DNA from: Durusdinium trenchii | Lineage: Eukaryota > Sar > Dinophyceae > Suessiales > Symbiodiniaceae | Length of the DNA: 64,000 nucleotides | Direction of reading: 5' to 3' | Assembly (NCBI GenBank): GCA_963970005.1 | Contig: CAXAMN010021584.1 | Location: 62,001-126,000, forward strand | In this document: in pieces, positions 48,190 through 58,887 of the stretch | Numbering within the stretch: position 1 is the stretch's first letter | How the letters are laid out: every line of letters begins with the position of its first letter | The notes under the pieces: model-generated | The model's input: the letters and a program-made list of their open reading frames with translations, nothing else | Told to the model about the DNA's origin: nothing | Databases searched by the model: none | Program-made: the position numbers and the translations under genes

Positions 48190-48707
48190 TCACAGCTTTC
48201 TCCACTCCTTCGCGGCTTCGGCTTCCGCGGCTGCGCGAGCGGTGCGCTGCGCCAGTTCTTCTGCACGTTGTGCCTGCGCGCCACGTGCGCCACGTGTTTG
48301 TCTGGGGTGCAACACAGATGGGACTCGGACAGGCACAAGAAAAGGACAAAAGGAGGACACAGGGTTGGCTAGCGCGGCTGGAGGACAAGAGGAGGACAAG
48401 ACCCGGGAACAACTATGATATTATTGTTACCTCACATGTGTTTTTCTTGCTGCATGGACAGTAGAGCGGCACAATCCTCCAGTTTTCGCTGCTTCCCCGG
48501 CTCATCAGCCTCCAGGCGGATGACTTGCTGAAAGTGCTCCGCCAGATCTGCAAAGCTGGGCCGCGTCTCCTCCTCCACCTGCAGGGCGGACCCCCCGGCA
48601 GGTTTGTGGAACCGGGCCGTGCGCTCGGACCGCTCTCTCGTAGCACCGGGCCCAGGGACAGGTCGTGTCTGAGGGTCTGAGGGTGGGACTGGAACAAGGA
48701 GTGCCAT
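48190..48707 (-). CDS. Two-exon gene, about 114-aa helical protein, unknown
   Basis: Exon 1 48447-48707 starts with ATG immediately after CCCTTAG on minus; MALLVPVPPSDPQTRP is followed by FADLAEHFQQVIRLEADEPG and LEDCAALLSMQQ. Exon 2 48190-48273 follows GTGGCGCGCAG: AQRAEELAQRTARAAAEAEA, AKEWRKL, TGA. Joining at a GA donor keeps phase and gives 87 + 27 residues. The C-terminus is an Ala/Glu/Arg helix, probably a coiled coil. The GA donor is the weak point; a donor at GTGAGG (48443) would lead into another frame (HNVQKNWRSAPLAQPRKP). Confidence 0.45.
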
Positions 48708-49185
48708 CTAAGGGCTCACATGAATCCCCCGTGATGAAAAAAGAAAAACAAATCTGAGGCATTGCGGCCACTGCGGCGGCGAACTTGAGGAGACCCGGAG
48801 TTGCTCGGTGGGGAGAGCTGGAGAGTTGCTGCCGGTCCCTTTGGTGCCCTTTAGCGGCCAGGAGCCCCGGAAGCCTCCAGACGAGGCTTATGTGGTGGTG
48901 TTAAAATCATTAGGTCTCGACCTCCCAAACGTTTCCGACCCTCTGGGTTGTGTGTTGGGATTTACGTTTCGCAGTCTCACCTGCAAGCATGAGATGATTC
49001 CATCATGCGCTTCTGCTGGGTAGCCCTCCTGCCGGTCGCAGTTCGGGGGGGAAAGGTTGCCTGAGAGTCTTCTGCTTCTGCAACTCCAAAAGGCCTATCG
49101 ATGTGTGTCTGTGTGTATGTATGCATATATATAGCGTGATACTGAGTCGACGGCTGCGATCATTATAGTGATGATGTGCAACTAG

Positions 49186-49848
49186 ACAATGCTCAACGTG
49201 ATCACCCCTACCGCCCACCTAACGAGTCGAAGCACTATTTTCTAAGTTGGTCGTCGAGTCGCATCACTCTGTTACCAGTCGGTTTTCATCAACTGGCAAC
49301 CAGGGATGCAAATCAAATGCCGTCCAACTGAGTCATACCCTGGGTTGGGTCGGGTGGGCGACTCAGCTGGAGCCAAAATGGCATACGGGGGAGGAAGTAA
49401 CCTCTACCACACTCATGCATTGTCAACTCCACAAAAATGTGTTCTCTCGACAATGCTCAACGTGATCACCCCTACCGCCCACCTAACGAGTCGAAGCACT
49501 ATTTTCTAAGTTGGTCGTCGAGTCGCATCACTCTGTTACCAGTCGGTTTTCATCAACTGGCAACCAGGGATGCAAATCAAATGCCGTCCAACTGAGTCAT
49601 ACCCTGGGTTGGGTCGGGTGGGCGACTCAGCTGGAGCCAAAATGGCATACGGGGGAGGAAGTAACCTCTACCACACTCATGCATTGTCAACTCCACAAAA
49701 ATGTGTTCTCTCGACAATGCTCAACGTGATCACCCCTACCGCCCACCTAACGAGTCGAAGCACTATTTTCTAAGTTGGTCGTCGAGTCGCATCACTCTGT
49801 TACCAGTCGGTTTTCATCAACTGGCAACCAGGGATGCAAATCAAATGC
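49186..49848. repeat. 264-bp tandem direct repeat, about 2.5 copies
   Basis: The unit beginning gacaatgctcaacgtgatca recurs at 49186, 49449 and 49713 with no mismatch seen by eye; the third copy stops at about 49848. It forms the 3' split repeat of the minus-strand element. Each full unit contains the spliced-leader-like segment (49367-49388, 49631-49652). Confidence 0.9.
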
Positions 49849-49885
49849 CACTTGACTCGACACCAACGTCCGTGCCAAATTCCTC

Positions 49886-51580
49886 CTACCCACTTGCGTC
49901 TGACGCGCAGGGATCGTTGGAGGTGTCGGTGTCCTCATGGTCCGACGCTGTGCAGGGTGCGACAGCCGGGCGGGAACCGGGAAAACATTTGCTACAGCGG
50001 AGGTGGGCAGTATTGACTGGTATGTCTTTACAGATGCGGTATTCGGCCTGGTTCTTGCCAAAGGGCCAACCGCAACGTGTACGCCACCGGCGTGGGTGGA
50101 TGTCTAACTTATAGATCAGTGTGATGTGATATCTGCCGCCTTTTGCGGTGTTTAAAATGTTGACACCTGGCAGATTTTCATCGGGCACACTGAGGTGCAC
50201 TGAGGCTTCGCAATCTTCCAACATTTGCGATTCCGGAGGCATGAAGGTTGCTTTGCAATCCTTGATGCGTTGTTGGAGTGCGCTGAGTTCCTCCTGGGCT
50301 TTGCGCACCGACATGGCCGCGGTCGATTCTAGTGCCAGTCTGTCCAGTTGCGCGACTGGGGCATCTTGGATGTAATGTAAGAACACATCCGACCCCCATC
50401 GGCCGAACAGCTGAATTCGCCACAACTCAATGTTGTGCATGGCCATGAACCGGGCTCCGGTAACTCTGGCGCTGTGTCCAGTGTACGCTCTTGCCCCGTT
50501 GTCGTGCACCGTGGGCAACTGAAGCCGTTTGGCGATTGCCTCAAAGGTATCGGCCCAACCTTTCTTGGTGGATTCCAATCCGTCTTCAGCTGGGAAAAGA
50601 AGTTGTTCGGGTCCGTCCGGCAGCCTGTCCAAATGTTCCAAAAGTACGTGGAAAGGGCACAACCTCTTGGTGTGCACGGAGCATGCGCACGTGTGTGACC
50701 GCGTCGCTCCAAGGGCTGCCTGAAGATGAACGGCCATGCCTCCTCTCCGAATTGGGTGACAAACCCCCGGATGTGTTCGGCATAGGCATCCAGCCGTTCA
50801 GCCTCCGCCGCCTCGAGCAGGAGGAGTGCAGTCCTGTAGCACCTCCAGGCTTTGTACCATTCATAGAAGGAGCCAGGTCCAGGCTGCTCTTTCTTGGCCC
50901 ATTCGCCCGTGGAGACGTTGAGGCTGTAGCTCTGAAAGGTCTGGCGGCGAAGGAGGCGCTGACCATGCGGGCCAAAGATCGAGAAGTCGGCGTACGGGAC
51001 CGCGTGTGCCGCTAGGACCTGACTCAGTGCGGCCAACTGATCACGGCTCACGTCGGCATCCACACTGGGGAAGTCTCCATAGCGGTTGCGGTAACGCTCG
51101 TACATGCCTGTGACTTCAGCATCACCCAACGGCTGAATCTCTGCGTCCAGCGTCGGGTCGAGGACTGCGCTCAACTTCAACTTGCGAGCCTGTGGGCCCC
51201 CTGGTGCGGGTGCCGGAGCCCCTCCCGCTGCGGGGAAGGGGGGCTGGAGCTACCGCCGGAGCGGCCGCTGCTGGATCGCCTGGCAGGTCGATGGGTCTCC
51301 CCGACCGTAAGCAACAGACTCTCCTGAAGGATTCCAGCCGTGCCTCCTCGACCGGAGTGAGAACTCGAAGCGGCGGCCTAGGGTCTCCTCCGTCTTGGAT
51401 CTGTAGGCCTGCCACCACCCGATCCCAAGTCGGCCTGGGAATGAGGGCGATCTCTCGTACCCGTGCGGGTTGTCCCAAGGCGGCATGCAGGGCGTCAGCC
51501 AGGGGTCCTTCCACCCCGCACCAAGCGCGAGCCTCCGCCAGGTTGGTGATGGTTTGAAGTTCACCTTCCGTGGGGTCCAT
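49886..51580 (-). pseudogene. gag - tyrosine recombinase chimera
   Basis: The gag half begins MDPTEGELQTITNLAEARAW (51580), shifts frame at a G6 run (51238-51243) and continues KLSAVLDPTLDAEIQPLGDA to EHIRGFVTQFGEEAWPFIFR (about 50725). There it meets, in another frame, ATRSHTCACSVHTKRLCPFH, the C-terminal part of a tyrosine recombinase. That part has GHSARVTGA (HxxR) and LFGRWGSDVFLHYI with the candidate nucleophile Tyr; the first catalytic Arg lies in the deleted part, so it cannot be active. The tail has Cys pairs (TRCGWPF, RCSKCF). The fusion point removes everything between gag and the recombinase core. Confidence 0.7.
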
Positions 51581-51851
51581 GGTTCACCACCGGGCCTTCG
51601 TGGAGTAGAGGTGCTCCTGGCGTGGTAGATCTCCTTCGTGCACGACGGCCCTGTGTCGGGCGAGACCCTTCTGTGTTGCGAAGGGTGAACCTCTTGTAGC
51701 CGTTGAAAGCTACGCCCACTCGGCGCCTCTTGTTCACGAACTTGATGGCGCGCCGCGTCAGTCGTTCCCAGGCGACCAGGGCTTCTTCACCGGCCGTAGT
51801 CCGGGGGGGCAGGTGCACGACAGCACGCCCACCCGACTGCGATGCCGGCAA
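51561..51851 (-). CDS. Short ORF upstream of gag in the recombinase element
   Basis: 97-codon open frame (TTAGEEALVAWERLTRRAIK, FVNKRRRVGVAFNGYKRF) between repeat A1 and gag, overlapping the gag start. It may be a leader or the N-terminal part of the element's first protein. Confidence 0.3.
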   Translation of the reverse strand: MPASQSGGRAVVHLPPRTTAGEEALVAWERLTRRAIKFVNKRRRVGVAFNGYKRFTLRNTEGSRPTQGRRARRRSTTPGAPLLHEGPVVNHGPHGR

Positions 51852-51956
51852 AGAGTGTCAGTGCCCACACCACACCCAAGATGACCAGAGGATCAAAACC
51901 TCCCTGGTCCTCGGGGATGGCAGAAACCACCAACTCGCCCATGCCCACCTGTGGTT

Positions 51957-52053
51957 CGACTCAGCTGGAGCCAAAATGGCATACGGGGGGAGGAAGTAAC
52001 CTCTACCACACTCATGCATTGTCAACTCCACAAAAATGTGTTCTCTCTACAAT
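51957..52053. repeat. 5' split repeat A1 of the recombinase element
   Basis: Matches the part of the tandem unit from cgactcagctggagccaaaa to gtgttctctc (49359-49448), with one extra G in a G run. Includes the spliced-leader-like segment at 51965-51986. Confidence 0.85.
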
Positions 52054-52708
52054 AGACAATACCCACCAAGAGTATGTAAAACTCATTGACCTCAATCCAC
52101 ACCCACCGTGTCATTCCTGGGTCATTTGCCCCATGTCTCCTGTGGTGGAAACTCAGCCGCAGCATCGAAGAATGCCTCGCCCGCGCGGGTAACCCCGACC
52201 AGTGCAAGAAACAAACAAATGCATGGAGGATAGTAAGATAGCTTCGAAGTTGTGGTTGTGCCTGCAAAACTCATCCTCGTCAAACACAAATCCCTCTCAG
52301 TTGACGCCTGACGCTGCTCCGCATTTCTGACTACGAGTTCTGTGGACAGACCGTCGACTTCGTCTTTTTTGCGCCCACCTCGTCACTTCCTGGTTGTGCT
52401 TCTGCCAGCGATTTCAGCTTTTCTGCCACCTGCATCCGTGGCTTCTTGGGAGAGATATAGGTTTGAGGGGCCAAGCCTGAGTCAAACTCAGCTTGAAAAT
52501 GGTGACAGGATGTGTTGGACTCTTGTTTCAAGCTTGCTTCCAGACAGTTTCATGGCACTTGTCAAGCGGAGTCACTGATCGGAGTCAAGCAGCCGGTCAT
52601 ATTGATGGAAATAGATTATGTAATAGTTTCAAATTCACTTGGGGTGAAAGGTCCAGAACTCCATCCAATCTTCCACTTTCTTCAAGTGAAACCCCGACTT
52701 CTGCTTAC

Positions 52709-52793
52709 TTCCACACGTCCGCCGAAGGACCGCCGCACTGGCGCGCACTTCCGAGCTGAATCCTCCGGCCTCCGTGCGCTTGGTCCAGTTCAC
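52709..52793 (-). CDS. Candidate internal exon, unknown gene
   Basis: Minus: GCCATGAG precedes VNWTKRTEAGGFSSEVRASA AVLRRTC, with GTAAGCAG at the 3' edge. Codon use and both splice signals favour a real exon. It could belong to the same gene as the kinase exon at 53839-53895. Confidence 0.35.
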
Positions 52794-53838
52794 CTCATGG
52801 CAGAGCGCCATGAACAACGCTCGGACGGCAGCCAGAAAGACCATGAAAGGAGGAGCGTTAACCTGATTTTGAAGTGTAGTCCTCAGCAATTAACAATATT
52901 GGTTGCTCAGTCAAGACCTTTGAACCAATGGATGGTTGGAATCCCAAGAATCAGACTTCAGACAGCTCGGTACAAGCCCTGGACAGCTTGGTGCAACACG
53001 GCCTACAGCTGGGTCCACTTCAGTTTCCGGGCTTCCGGGCCCATGGAATATTGCCACCAGAGAACATCTCCCAAATCCTCAGCTGATTCAGACCACGAGG
53101 TCGCTGCTCCCTGTCCAACGCCCCCCAATCACGCGGAATCGATTGCGGCCGCCGTGTGGGAAGAGCGCCAAAGAACATCTTCAAAAAGTCAACACACGTC
53201 ATCAAAACCGGTCACCAGAAGCAATACCTCCTCTTCTTGATCCTGTGATGGATGTTTGATCCTGTTCTTGTTTGTTGGTCCTGTTCATGTGTTTGGTCTC
53301 TATTAAAACGTTCCCAAGAAGGCTGCGAAACGTCCCAAACACGTCCAGAACGAGATGATGTTCGCCGGACTGAGTTTCTCACAATGTGCCAGTCGACCAA
53401 ACATCGCCTTTGTGGCTCAACCTGGGTCATGGACGGCACGGTGGGGACGGTGAGGTCATGGGCCCATGCCGTGGAACTTAGGAGCACCACTTTTGATAAG
53501 CACAATGTTGCGGAGCGCACCACCTTGTAGCCTGTCACACGGCAAGCTAAGAGGCTAAGTTGGACGCTTGCCGTGTCTCACACCAGTTTCCACCCAAAGC
53601 CCGTACCGCTGTGTGCCTGTGGCTGCTTCCTGATCTCGTGATCAGCACCTTCCTGGCAATGTTGGAACACTCCAACACAGTTGTTCTGTTGCTTTTTGCC
53701 GTCTACGGAGCGGTGGGTAGGCATGTGATTAGCCCTTTATACCTCAGCTGACCCATCTGCACAGGCTTGTTCTCCATCTGACCATGCATGCATGGCTTTG
53801 ACGCCCTGCCTTCCACTCCCGCCCGTGGAAGGCTTTAC

Positions 53839-53895
53839 CTCCCTCCACCTCCCGCTCGACTCCTTCAGGACGCAGGAAAGCCCAAAGTCGGTGAC
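53839..53895 (-). CDS. Protein-kinase exon with DFG motif
   Basis: Minus: CTCTCGGGGCAAG | VTDFGLSCVLKESSGRWRE | GTAAAG, 19 codons. VTDFGLS is kinase subdomain VII, whose Asp holds the metal ion. The remaining kinase exons (HRD loop, APE motif) were not found by eye, so the gene is only located, not modelled. Confidence 0.45.
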
Positions 53896-53899
53896 CTTG

Positions 53900-55850
53900 C
53901 CCCGAGAGGCGGCCACAGCGCTGGCCCGGCGCGCGCCCGGCACGCGCCACACGAGGCCGGCGGGCGCTGGGCGGGGGGCCCCCAGTCTCCGAACAAAGAG
54001 GTTAGTCCAAAGAGGGCGGATTGAAGTTGACAAGGCCACCATGGGACTCAGAACCTGCCATAGATCAACGTCTGAGACTCAAACCTTCACCTGGATGCTG
54101 TCAGGATCCTGCGCGCCCACATGCGAGACGTGAGCTGCTTGGTTGAAAAGACATGCGCTGCATGCGGCTTTCGAAGGTGTGGCAATCATCTGAACAACCG
54201 ACAACCCGCGATCCCAATGGACAAATCATTCATTCATAAGTCCTATTAAAGGAACAAAAGACAACTAATACATATGTGTGTGTGCCCTCCCATTAACACA
54301 ACAGTTCCTCGAGACCTCCCGAATCTTTACACTTGACACATGAGAGCTGCGTGTTCTCCCCGCGCACATGGCGTCGCGTCCTCTCCCATTTCGCTCACAA
54401 GAATATTCCGGCAAGACAAATCTGCATGCACCTTAGGATGCATCAGAATCGTGGACACGAAGGGTTGACAAGTTGTATTGGCAGATCCGCCCACCAGGAT
54501 AATCACAATGTGTTTTGTGTGTGTGTGACACCTGGTTGGTTGAGCCTATTTCTGGGCCAAGACCGGCGGACGGCCAACCTGTGGCAATCCTGACCATCTT
54601 CAGGATGGTTGCAGGCCATGGTTGCAGGCCCTCTTCTTCATGTCAATGCCGATCTCAGGGCCGAACTACACGTGCAATTTGAAGGCCCTTCATCCCCAAA
54701 GAGATCTGGCCAGAGCAACAATGAAAGGCGTCAACCTGAAAACCTGTCCAAAATCTTAAATTGAAGGCATCGTGGCCTTCGCCGACAAAGAAATGACCAG
54801 TGGCAACTGTGCTGCAAGACATGGATTGGACATCTTCAATGCAGAACAACGTAATGATCTTCCTTCACTTGCTTGGAAAAAAACAGCGTTCTCCCATTGC
54901 CGTGGGACATTTCGTTGGCTTTGACAAAACGCATTGCAATCTCAGAAACACTAGGACGCGACTAGGATAACTACCACCCGCGACATAACTCCAAACACGG
55001 CGGCTGCACTTGGGTGGCAGCTCGCAAACCATGAGCCGGTGAGTAGTGTCCTTTGCCGTCCTGCACCACAGCCTGACAATGCCGTTCAAAAAGCCGTTGA
55101 AACAAGCTGATGCCGTCAAATGCCATCAGCTGAACAAGCTGATGGCAGGGGCAAAATAGTCTTCAGTCCCCGAAATCTCTTGAACAAGCTGAACATCAGC
55201 TTCACCTTCAGTCCCTTGCCAAATGGCTCCCCTGAACAAGATCTCGCCAGTCTCACTTGGGAGCGATCTGGACATCTGCTCATCTCTCTCTCCCCGGTGG
55301 CCTTCAAGCATCCAAACTTCGCACGTTCCTGCACACTTCCCACGTTCCGGTGCCCCGTGCGTGGGACCGGCGGGGGGGGACCGGTGGGACCGGACACTTC
55401 GACCGGGGGGAGGCCGGTGGGACCGGTGTCTTCAAACTGAATGACGATCGGCGGGGGCCAGACCCTAGAGGCGGCGAAGCGAGACGAGCACCCCGCATGG
55501 ATGGTGGCAGTCCTGTACCAGAACCAAATCTCTTCCTGCACAGCTGTGCGGCGTGGCAAGCAAGAAACCATTCAGGTCGCAGGAATTGGGGCCAAGATTC
55601 GTGAACAACGGTTACGGCATGCTGCGGCTACGTAGGCCCAGGCAGGCGTGGCTGGCTTTGTGGCATTGATGAGGCTGTCTCTAGGTGTTGGGTCACTGTA
55701 TCTCAATGCACTATTGTGGACTTCAGGCCCTACCCACTTAGCTGTTGGGTGCTCGCATTTGATACATGCGGCCTTCGCTCTGACTCAAAAAACGGAAAAA
55801 AAAAAAAAACAGCATATATAGATATTCCAAGCTCCCGGATTCGCATCAAA
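53900..55850. other. No gene resolved
   Basis: No open frame with good splice signals. Presumably intron or spacer between the kinase gene and the gene ending at 55851. Confidence 0.35.
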
Positions 55851-58272
55851 CTACCCCAACCGCTCTTCTTCTGGCCCCACCGGGAGCAACACCGACCCGG
55901 CAGACCCCACCCAGTCCGGACCGTCGCCGCCTTGCTCCGCGGCTCCCCAGACTCGGGGAATGTGCTCCGCCGCGTCCGGAACCAGGACGCAGCGGGACAG
56001 CACCTGCCGGGACTTACGGAGCTGGACAGCTAGACAGCAGCAGCTGGTGTTCCGTTCGTAGCGTCCGATCGCTACTAGTAAGGCCAGGAGCCCCGTTCGT
56101 AGCGAACCTTGTTACTAGTAGCGATGCCAGGAGCCCCTAGTAGCGTCCTTGCTCCTACTGTTGTGAATAAGAGTTTGTGGATGATGGGCCGTAAGATCAA
56201 CAAGAATGTACCTGAATGATATGAAAAAGTCTTTGAGTGATCGTTTTGGATGAAGCTCCATTCCTACACTCAAACGAGAAATGCGTTGCGAAAACCTACA
56301 TCGTAAGCCATGCATCCAACCGAGAAGGAATTGATAATGGGTCCTGTACCTGAAGTGTCGGTGTTGGTCGAGGCCTGCAGTTCAATGGTGCATTCCGGCT
56401 TGCCCTTGGCATAGCGAATCACCACCTGACGGACAACCAGCGAACCCGAGACCGGGGGAGACATGGGAAACACTGACCCACCTGACTCTGAGACATGAAC
56501 ATCTAGCAGCTAGCAGAGAGACACTGATTGAAAACGAAGATGCTTCGTCCTTTTTTGAGCTCCTTTCTGAAGGGAGTGAAGTAGCACATATAAGTCCTTT
56601 TTTTGTGCCGAGGACATGGAAAGCCGAGTTTCTCAACATGTATTGTGTCTATATTAATGTCTAGCAGAGGATATGTATCTGGACTTCTTGACTCTGCTCA
56701 AAAGAGCCCAAAAGGGACCGCGATGTGAACTTGATTCAGGCGCCGGCAATGTCACGATCTGCCTGGGAATCGGGCAGCCGGCGTCAGCCGAGCAGCAAGG
56801 GGAGTGGGCTGGATATCTGAGAGCCAAGCAGCTCAAGACAGACCACTGTGGTGGCTTGTGCATAGCTGCGTGCAAGCTGAGGGGAAGCGCTGACGGCCAC
56901 TTCAAGAATCCAACGGAAAGCAGTTGACATGGTGCAATAGAAAAATGCGCCTCGTTGCCATCTTTCATAGCACTGCCCTTCAGAATGCCGCGATTGACCT
57001 CGACTGCGGCATCTGACACACTCTAAGCCACAAGTGTCACCTCCACTTCAAAATATACTTTAAATCAAAAGTCCTGCAGCAAGAATATCGGCGTGCTGTT
57101 TTCAAAGGAAAAAAAGCCTCCGAACCGGATGTTCCGAACATCAATTTCTTGCTGCTTGATTGGGTCCACCTCGCTTTCAACTCGCGTCCTGTGTGTTTTC
57201 AACTGAGCCAACCCATCTGAAAAACCGAGAAAACCCCGGCAGCTTGGGCTCAAGCATGCTTGAAGCGGCCCTTGCCAATCTCCTCTCCGATGTTCAAGGC
57301 CTCAAACTCGCCACCGCCCAGCACGTTGGGCGACCGAACGAAGATCGCGCACGGCGCGCTCACGATCGGTTCTGGCCTCCAAGGGTAAAGGCCTTGGAGC
57401 TGGAGGAGCTGAGGTGAACCATTTGGTCAACGGTTTTGGGACTGGTTTGCTGGTAATGATTTGCCCTTCATCAATTGAGAGCATCATCCAACTGTGCGCG
57501 AAAATCGGGGGAAAGCTCCATTAAAGTCACCCAAAAAAAAGAACGATCTCGCCAGTCGCCAGATACCAAACACATCAATGAGACCAAACAAGCAAAAACA
57601 TATACTAAAAACACCTCAAGAGGAGGTTCCAATTGAAACCTCTAAGAAGTGAAAGGTCAAACACATCAGAAATGAGATCGGAACCTCAAGGAGTGAGTCC
57701 TCAACACACTCGGCCAAGGGGCGGCAATCCAGGCAGAGGTGGGAACTCACGCGCAGGTGGCACCTGGAATCCGACTGAGGGTGGCACCTGTCCTTCAAAG
57801 AACTTGATCGAGAATCATCTAGATCCTAGACATATATGGACATATCACATCAAAGACATATCTAAACCAGCCCATCTTGCTTCTTGTTGCTTCTTGCTTG
57901 GTCATTCGTTTTTCTGAGTGCCATGTACGTATATGTTGCATCTACAGTACCAGCCATCCTTTTTCATCCGTTTTCCTTCATTCTCTCACCGATTGCATCT
58001 AAAACGTTGCAGTTCCTTGTGGCCGCCAACCCTCTGAGTTGCGGACACCGGGTCGGCGCGCTGCTGCAGGAGCCTGAAGAACGCCGATGCCGGACTCGTC
58101 TCTCGTTCGGTCGGCTTGTCCTTCCGATTCCTGGAAACTGGAACCCCCTGAAACGGGTGAATGAGTCAAGCACACCGCCCCCCCAAAAAAGGAACCTGGA
58201 ACCACATCAACAAACAGGTGACATCCCGGCCATCTCGCTTGTGACGCCCGTTTCCAGCCTCTGGGCTGTTGC
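55851..58272 (-). CDS. Ten-exon 3' portion of a gene of unknown function (at least 266 aa)
   Basis: Exons (minus): 58223-58272, 58031-58130, 57751-57763 (13 bases), 57325-57408, 57118-57216, 56949-57003, 56720-56763, 56350-56481, 56159-56211, 55851-56021 (stop TAG). They sum to 801 bases with no phase conflict. Donors are GT for most, GC for two. Pieces: ASAFFRLLQQRADPVSATQR, EARTDRERAVRDLRSVAQ, LKTHRTRVESEVDPIKQQEI, VEVNRGILKGSAMKDGNE, GSLVVRQVVIRYAKGKPECT, LLILRPIIHKLLFTT and, at the end, SRQVLSRCVLVPDAAEHIPR with VGSAGSVLLPVGPEEERLG. No domain recognised. The first listed exon starts in phase 0 and the gene continues upstream; an exon-like piece at 58405-58310 (FDDVPTGERFTCLAGTFYIV) does not meet it in phase. 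Confidence 0.6.
56048..56160. repeat. GCTACTAGTAGC-type dispersed repeat filling an intron
   Basis: Units with GTAGCGATGCCAGGAGCCCC and CTACTAGTAAGGCCAGG. Read on the minus strand, the right edge of the repeat (GTAGGAGCAAGG) starts exactly at the predicted splice donor of the exon at 56159-56211. Confidence 0.65.
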
Positions 58273-58887
58273 CTGCAGCATGTCCAGGCACTAAATGCCC
58301 GTTGCTTCACCCCCCCGAACGATGTAGAAAGTGCCGGCCAAACATGTAAAACGCTCTCCAGTTGGGACATCGTCAAACCTAAAGCTCCATGTACACTCCA
58401 CTACAGGTTGGAATGGTGCTTTCCCTACCAAGCATGGGCTGCTTGCCCAGCAGCACGGGCGGTGCAGCAGGTTTGAATGAGACGGCGCACGCGACATGAT
58501 TTTTTTTGCCTACCCTTTTCTATTCCAACATGTTCCAACCTTTGTGTTCAGATTCTTTGGGTGATATGTGGATGTCTCAACACTAGGTTTGCTGCAGATG
58601 GCTCAGTCACTACGGCAATCTGACCTATTTGTTTGGCTTGGTGATCTCCAATTGCGGGACATAGTTGAGCCATGGACTTCACTTTTTGGATGCAAAACCC
58701 TGATAGCAAGTCTTGTTGGGTCAGCTAAATCCAAGCAAAGCAGCCAAATCAGTACACCTCGTCACCTCAAGGTCTTTCATCAAAGCAAAAAAGTCTGGGA
58801 GCCAAGCAAACTCCTGTACATCTCCAGCGGTACAGCGTACAGGGGTCTACTTAAGGAATCATGTCAGATCATTCGGTAGAATCTCCT

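Larger units (their letters stand above)
49181..52053 (-). mobile_element. Internally deleted PAT/Ngaro-type tyrosine-recombinase retroelement
   Basis: Minus-strand order: A1 (52053-51957), gag (51580-50730), recombinase C-terminus (50725-49886), then B1 (49848-49713), A2 and B2 (264-base unit 49712-49449), A3 and B3 (49448-49186). This A1 - ORFs - B1 A2 B2 arrangement is the split direct repeat of PAT/Ngaro elements, here with one extra A-B unit. RT and RNase H are absent, so it could only move with help. Outer ends are approximate. Confidence 0.7.
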
